The translations under genes were made by a program, and so were the position numbers. From an uncultured Pseudomonadota bacterium (GTDB lineage: Bacteria > Pseudomonadota > Alphaproteobacteria > Rs-D84), in NCBI GenBank assembly GCA_945483255.1, contig CALYRP010000030.1, positions 1 through 9,389 of the forward strand: 9,389 nucleotides of DNA, read 5' to 3'. The notes below the pieces were generated by a model. That model was not told the DNA's origin. It was given only the letters and a program-made list of their open reading frames with translations, and searched no databases. Positions within the stretch are counted from its first letter, which is position 1, and each line of letters opens with the position of its first letter. Shown here in pieces: positions 6,635 to 9,389 of the stretch.

Positions 6635-7129
6635 ATGAAACTTTGTGGTGATTTGGTTTTACGTGAAAAATGTTCGCCTGTGGCGGATATTACGCCAGAA
6701 TTATTGCGCACCATGGATGAAATGGTTGATATAATGAAATCACAAAATGGGGTTGGACTTGCCGCACCCCAGGTTGGTATTACGCAAAGATTCTTGGTTA
6801 TGATGGATCCGGACACAGAAACAATATATAAAATGATTAACCCAAAGATTATATCAAAAAGTGAAGATACCGCGGTTATAGAAGAAGGATGTTTATCCGT
6901 CCTGGGGGCTGATGGTATGCCGGTTTATTCAAATGTTCGTCGCCCGGCATCTGTGGTTGTTGAATGGACAAACGAACATGGCGAAAATTTAAGTGCGCAA
7001 ATGTCAGGCATTCCTGCGCGTATTGTTCAACATGAAACAGACCATTTGGATGGGATTTTGTTCATTGATTATTTATCAGGCGTTAAACGCGAAATGTTAA
7101 TGCGAAAGGTTAACCGGGGGCATAAATAA
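6626..7129 (+). CDS. def: Peptide deformylase
   Basis: Removes the N-formyl group from nascent proteins at the ribosome exit, using a metal ion. All three family motifs are present (numbered from ATG 6626): GVGLAAPQ (42-49), EGCLS with metal ligand Cys89, and HETDH with ligands His136 and His140 and catalytic Glu137. At 167 residues it has the normal length for a bacterial (type I) enzyme. ATG 6626 is eight bases after AAAAAGG. TTG 6620 is too close to that site, and ATG 6635 would also leave the fold intact. Its stop overlaps the fmt start (TAATG, one base shared at 7129), so the opposing deformylation and formylation enzymes are translationally coupled. Confidence 0.97.
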   Translation: MLQMKLCGDLVLREKCSPVADITPELLRTMDEMVDIMKSQNGVGLAAPQVGITQRFLVMMDPDTETIYKMINPKIISKSEDTAVIEEGCLSVLGADGMPVYSNVRRPASVVVEWTNEHGENLSAQMSGIPARIVQHETDHLDGILFIDYLSGVKREMLMRKVNRGHK

Positions 7130-7941
7130 TGAAACTGATATTGATGGGAACGAATGATTTTGTTGTTCCTGTATTTGACAGCCTGGCAAATAAACACGAC
7201 ATAATAAGCGTGTTTACACGTGCGCCAAAACCAATGGGGCGTAAGCATATTTTAACGCCATCCCCGGTACATACTTGGGCGCAAAATCGCAGATTGAATG
7301 TACATATATCTATTAAAGAATTTGATGCGATTAAAGAAAAGCCTGATATGATTGTTGTTTTTTCATATGGTGTAATATTGCGCGATAATGTTTTAAATGC
7401 GGCGCCATGTATTAATATCCATCCAAGTTCGTTGCCAAAATATCGCGGTCCATCACCAATAAGAACGGCGATATTAAATGGTGATAAAGATATGGATGTT
7501 TGTTTGATGGCTATGACACCTGAAATGGATGCGGGCGATATATATATGCGAAAAAATATAGAAATAGGCGAAAATGACACAAATGCTGACATTGAAAACA
7601 AGGTATCAAATGTCGCAATTGAAATGTTGGATGAATATATGGCGAATCCAAATGCTTTCGTTGCACAACCCCAAATTGGCGAAGCAACCTTTACACGTAA
7701 ATTCGAAGGCAACGATGAAATAATCGATTGGTCAAAATCGCCAAATGAAATTCATAATTTGGTTCGTGCGCTGGGGTGTGGACGAACAAAGATAAATGGG
7801 ATGGATGTAAAAATCCTTGAAACCAAAATTGAAAATAACGAATTGAAAATTATCAAAATTCAACCGTCTGGAAAAAATCCAATGGATTGGAAAAGTTTTG
7901 TTAACGGCCTTCGTGGCGCAGAAATAAAATATGGAGAATAA
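7129..7941 (+). CDS. fmt: Methionyl-tRNA formyltransferase, compact form
   Basis: Transfers a formyl group from 10-formyltetrahydrofolate to Met-tRNAi, enabling normal initiation. The N-terminus MKLILMGTNDFVVPVFDSL and the LTPSPV loop (42-47) are typical. The catalytic triad is visible: Asn96 and His98 in INIHPSSLP, followed by KYRGPSPIRTAI, and Asp134 in PEMDAGD. The protein is 270 residues against about 315 in E. coli. The reduction is mainly in the C-terminal OB-fold domain, which still ends in the conserved type of motif IQPSGKNPMDWKSFVNG. The ribosome site is probably GGGGG at 7116-7120, inside def. Its stop lies just before the next gene, whose ribosome site is inside fmt. Function is near certain. 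Confidence 0.96.
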   Translation: MKLILMGTNDFVVPVFDSLANKHDIISVFTRAPKPMGRKHILTPSPVHTWAQNRRLNVHISIKEFDAIKEKPDMIVVFSYGVILRDNVLNAAPCINIHPSSLPKYRGPSPIRTAILNGDKDMDVCLMAMTPEMDAGDIYMRKNIEIGENDTNADIENKVSNVAIEMLDEYMANPNAFVAQPQIGEATFTRKFEGNDEIIDWSKSPNEIHNLVRALGCGRTKINGMDVKILETKIENNELKIIKIQPSGKNPMDWKSFVNGLRGAEIKYGE

Positions 7942-7945
7942 TAAA

Positions 7946-8245
7946 ATGTGTTATGTAAATTATGCAACCAAATTTAAAAATGATACAATACACCACAACA
8001 ATTATGTTGATGATATAAAAGCTGATGCACCACGTGGACATTGCATCAATTGTATTTTTGTTGGTAAAAATGACTACCTTTCACTAAATAGCTTGTGTGC
8101 AGAAACTATGACAGAGGTTGCAGAACTTAGTAATGATTTCGGACATTGTGATAAATTAAAATCTTGCTATAAATGGTACAATCAAATTAATCCAATCAAA
8201 AAAAGGTTGTTGGAAAAAAGTGGTTTCGTATTTAAAAACAGATAA
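7946..8245 (+). CDS. Small cysteine-containing protein of unknown function
   Basis: I do not recognise this 99-residue protein. ATG 7946 is chosen because GGAG (7933-7936) lies nine bases upstream. An upstream in-frame ATG at 7931 has no ribosome site and would overlap fmt by 11 bases. It has six cysteines: C2, a CINC pair (33-36), C51, C68 and C74 (GHCDKLKSC). This spacing could suit a small zinc-binding fold, though no known zinc finger fits. There is no signal peptide or membrane segment, and the C-terminus is basic (KKRLLEKSGFVFKNR). It sits four bases after fmt and seven before truA, so it is co-transcribed with them. In many relatives fmt and truA are direct neighbours, so this looks like a lineage-specific insertion. 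That it is translated is supported by the tight spacing and ribosome site. Confidence 0.7.
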   Translation: MCYVNYATKFKNDTIHHNNYVDDIKADAPRGHCINCIFVGKNDYLSLNSLCAETMTEVAELSNDFGHCDKLKSCYKWYNQINPIKKRLLEKSGFVFKNR

Positions 8246-8252
8246 ATAAAAA

Positions 8253-8999
8253 ATGGTACGTTATAAAATAAATGTTGAATATGATGGAACTGATTTAATT
8301 GGATGGCAGGAAAATATCCAGGGCCCGTCTGTGCAATCACTTTTACAAGATGCGATATTCAAATTTTGTGGTGAACGCGTTGTTGTGTATTCTGCAGGAC
8401 GCACTGATGCCGGTGTGCATGCGCTTTCAATGGTCGCACATTTTGATTTGGAAAAAGATACGGTGCCTGAAACAATTATGCGTGCAATGAATTTTTATTT
8501 GATAAACGACCCTGTTTCTGTGTTAAATTGTGAAAAAGTTAGTGATGATTTTCATTCGCGTTTTTCTTGTGTCAAAAGAAATTATAAATATGTTGTTTTG
8601 AATCGTGCCGCCCCCGTTGTATTGCAGCGAAATCGTGTTTGGTGGGTGCCACAAAAATTAGATGTTGAAAAAATTAAAATTGCAGCACAAAAATTAATTG
8701 GCAAACATGATTTTACATCTTTTCGTGCCGCACAGTGTCAATCTAAATCGCCAATTAAAACATTAGATTCGTGTACAATTACTCAAAATGCTGATGAAAT
8801 AATTTTTGAATTTTCAGCGCGTTCATTTTTGCATCATCAGGTTCGTAATATGGTTGGGACCTTGGTTGAAATCGGTATGGGTAAAGATTTAGATATTGAT
8901 AAAATATTTGATGCAAAAAATCGCAGCGCGGCTGGAATAAACGCGCCTGCATCTGGTCTTTATTTTGTCAGGGCTGATTATGCCACGGACGACGATTAA
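8253..8999 (+). CDS. truA: tRNA pseudouridine synthase A (tRNA pseudouridine 38-40 synthase)
   Basis: Converts uridines 38, 39 and 40 in the anticodon arm of many tRNAs to pseudouridine. The N-terminal YKINVEYDGTDLIGWQ is characteristic, and the catalytic aspartate is Asp52 in SAGRTDAGVHALS. FHSRFSCVKRNYKYVV, the HHQVRNMVGTLVEIGMG motif and the terminal GLYFVRADY are all conserved types. At 248 residues it is full length. ATG 8253 follows the previous stop by seven bases, with no visible Shine-Dalgarno (only A-rich sequence), so it may depend on coupling to the small gene upstream. Its last 32 bases overlap the end of comEC on the other strand. Confidence 0.96.
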   Translation: MVRYKINVEYDGTDLIGWQENIQGPSVQSLLQDAIFKFCGERVVVYSAGRTDAGVHALSMVAHFDLEKDTVPETIMRAMNFYLINDPVSVLNCEKVSDDFHSRFSCVKRNYKYVVLNRAAPVVLQRNRVWWVPQKLDVEKIKIAAQKLIGKHDFTSFRAAQCQSKSPIKTLDSCTITQNADEIIFEFSARSFLHHQVRNMVGTLVEIGMGKDLDIDKIFDAKNRSAAGINAPASGLYFVRADYATDDD

Positions 9000-9389
9000 T
9001 AATTTCGGTTGCTTTTCCATCTGGATATATTAACAATCCGTTTTGTAAAATTTTTCCATGACAATTCGGTGCTTTTATATCAAATGTTGCAACGATATAA
9101 TTAATACTTTTATCTGCGCATACATTTTCAATGTTGTTTAATACAGATGTGAAATGTTGCATATACGCCAGATTCCAATTTTTTGTTTTATAAATACAAA
9201 AACCATGATCGCATTTATATCTTTTGTTTTTAGGTGGAACATCTTCGTTGTTATGTTTATACCAAGTATCAAATGCAAAATAATGTTTTGATGCACGTGA
9301 TTTGTTGAATTGTAATTTGCCATCGATATTAAATGCGACTAATTCATGGTCGTCTGTTGCGTAAAATAAAGGCTTTTGTTGTATTGAAT
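8968..9389 (-). CDS. comEC: ComEC/Rec2-family competence protein, C-terminal part (continues beyond the window)
   Basis: The minus strand is open from the window end (first full codon at 9387) to TGA at 8970-8968: 139 residues, with the start outside the window. ComEC forms the inner-membrane channel for incoming DNA. Alphaproteobacterial ComEC proteins end with a C-terminal metallo-beta-lactamase-like domain and a tail. The visible tail fits that pattern: DDHELVAFNIDGKLQF (like vAvRgpDGrLal), then FDTWYKH, YKCDHGFCIYK (the CDxxGC-type pair), VATFDIKAPNC and the closing INRRPWH (the common gDRPW end). The match is by remembered family pattern, so it is likely rather than proven. The coding is supported by A/T-ending codon use like the neighbours and by absence of stops over 139 codons while the other two minus frames are broken. 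It faces truA and overlaps it by 32 bases. Confidence 0.7.
   Translation of the reverse strand, partial: SIQQKPLFYATDDHELVAFNIDGKLQFNKSRASKHYFAFDTWYKHNNEDVPPKNKRYKCDHGFCIYKTKNWNLAYMQHFTSVLNNIENVCADKSINYIVATFDIKAPNCHGKILQNGLLIYPDGKATEIINRRPWHNQP

Noticed and set aside
9138..9323. Minus-strand open frame of 61 codons near the window end
   Set aside because: It lies in another frame over the ComEC coding region, has no ribosome site and no recognisable features.

Overview
The window reads as an AT-rich alphaproteobacterial chromosome segment, probably from an uncultured host-associated or gut lineage. This rests on the def-fmt-truA cluster with rmuC divergent next to it (a common alphaproteobacterial neighbourhood), a ComEC C-terminus of the alphaproteobacterial type, and strong preference for A/T-ending codons. 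The taxonomic call is inference; no rRNA is present.

Layout: (1) 1-524, the C-terminal two thirds of a HAD-IB hydrolase whose 5' part is missing, with a GC-richer first ~75 bases that do not continue the protein. (2) 553-5622, an accessory two-gene secreted-protein operon. It has an extended -10 promoter, then an ATG followed by an (AC)9 microsatellite, then a 311-codon secreted glycine-zipper protein that overlaps by ATGA a 1338-residue secreted protein. That large protein has a cysteine-rich N-terminal half, a membrane-type segment, an HEHGH zinc-metallopeptidase motif and two tandem C-terminal repeats. (3) 5696-6574 (minus), rmuC, divergent from the + strand cluster def-fmt-orf99-truA (6626-8999), with two face-to-face promoters in about 60 bases. 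(4) 8968-9389 (minus), the C-terminus of comEC, running tail-to-tail into truA with a 32-base overlap.

The most notable feature is the (AC)9 tract between the only well-placed ATG (604) and the signal-peptide codons of the first secreted protein. As sequenced, the ATG runs into TAG at 649-651. One more AC unit (or two fewer) joins it to the downstream frame and gives a complete signal peptide. This has the architecture of a slipped-strand phase-variation switch. Because the second gene overlaps by ATGA, the switch may also affect the large metallopeptidase-like protein. The C-terminal half of that protein also uses clearly different codons from its N-terminal half, which suggests a mosaic, swapped effector module.

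The housekeeping genes form the formyl-methionine cycle (fmt adds the formyl group, def removes it), tRNA pseudouridylation (truA), a nuclease-like recombination factor (rmuC) and DNA uptake (comEC). A small unknown cysteine-containing protein sits between fmt and truA.
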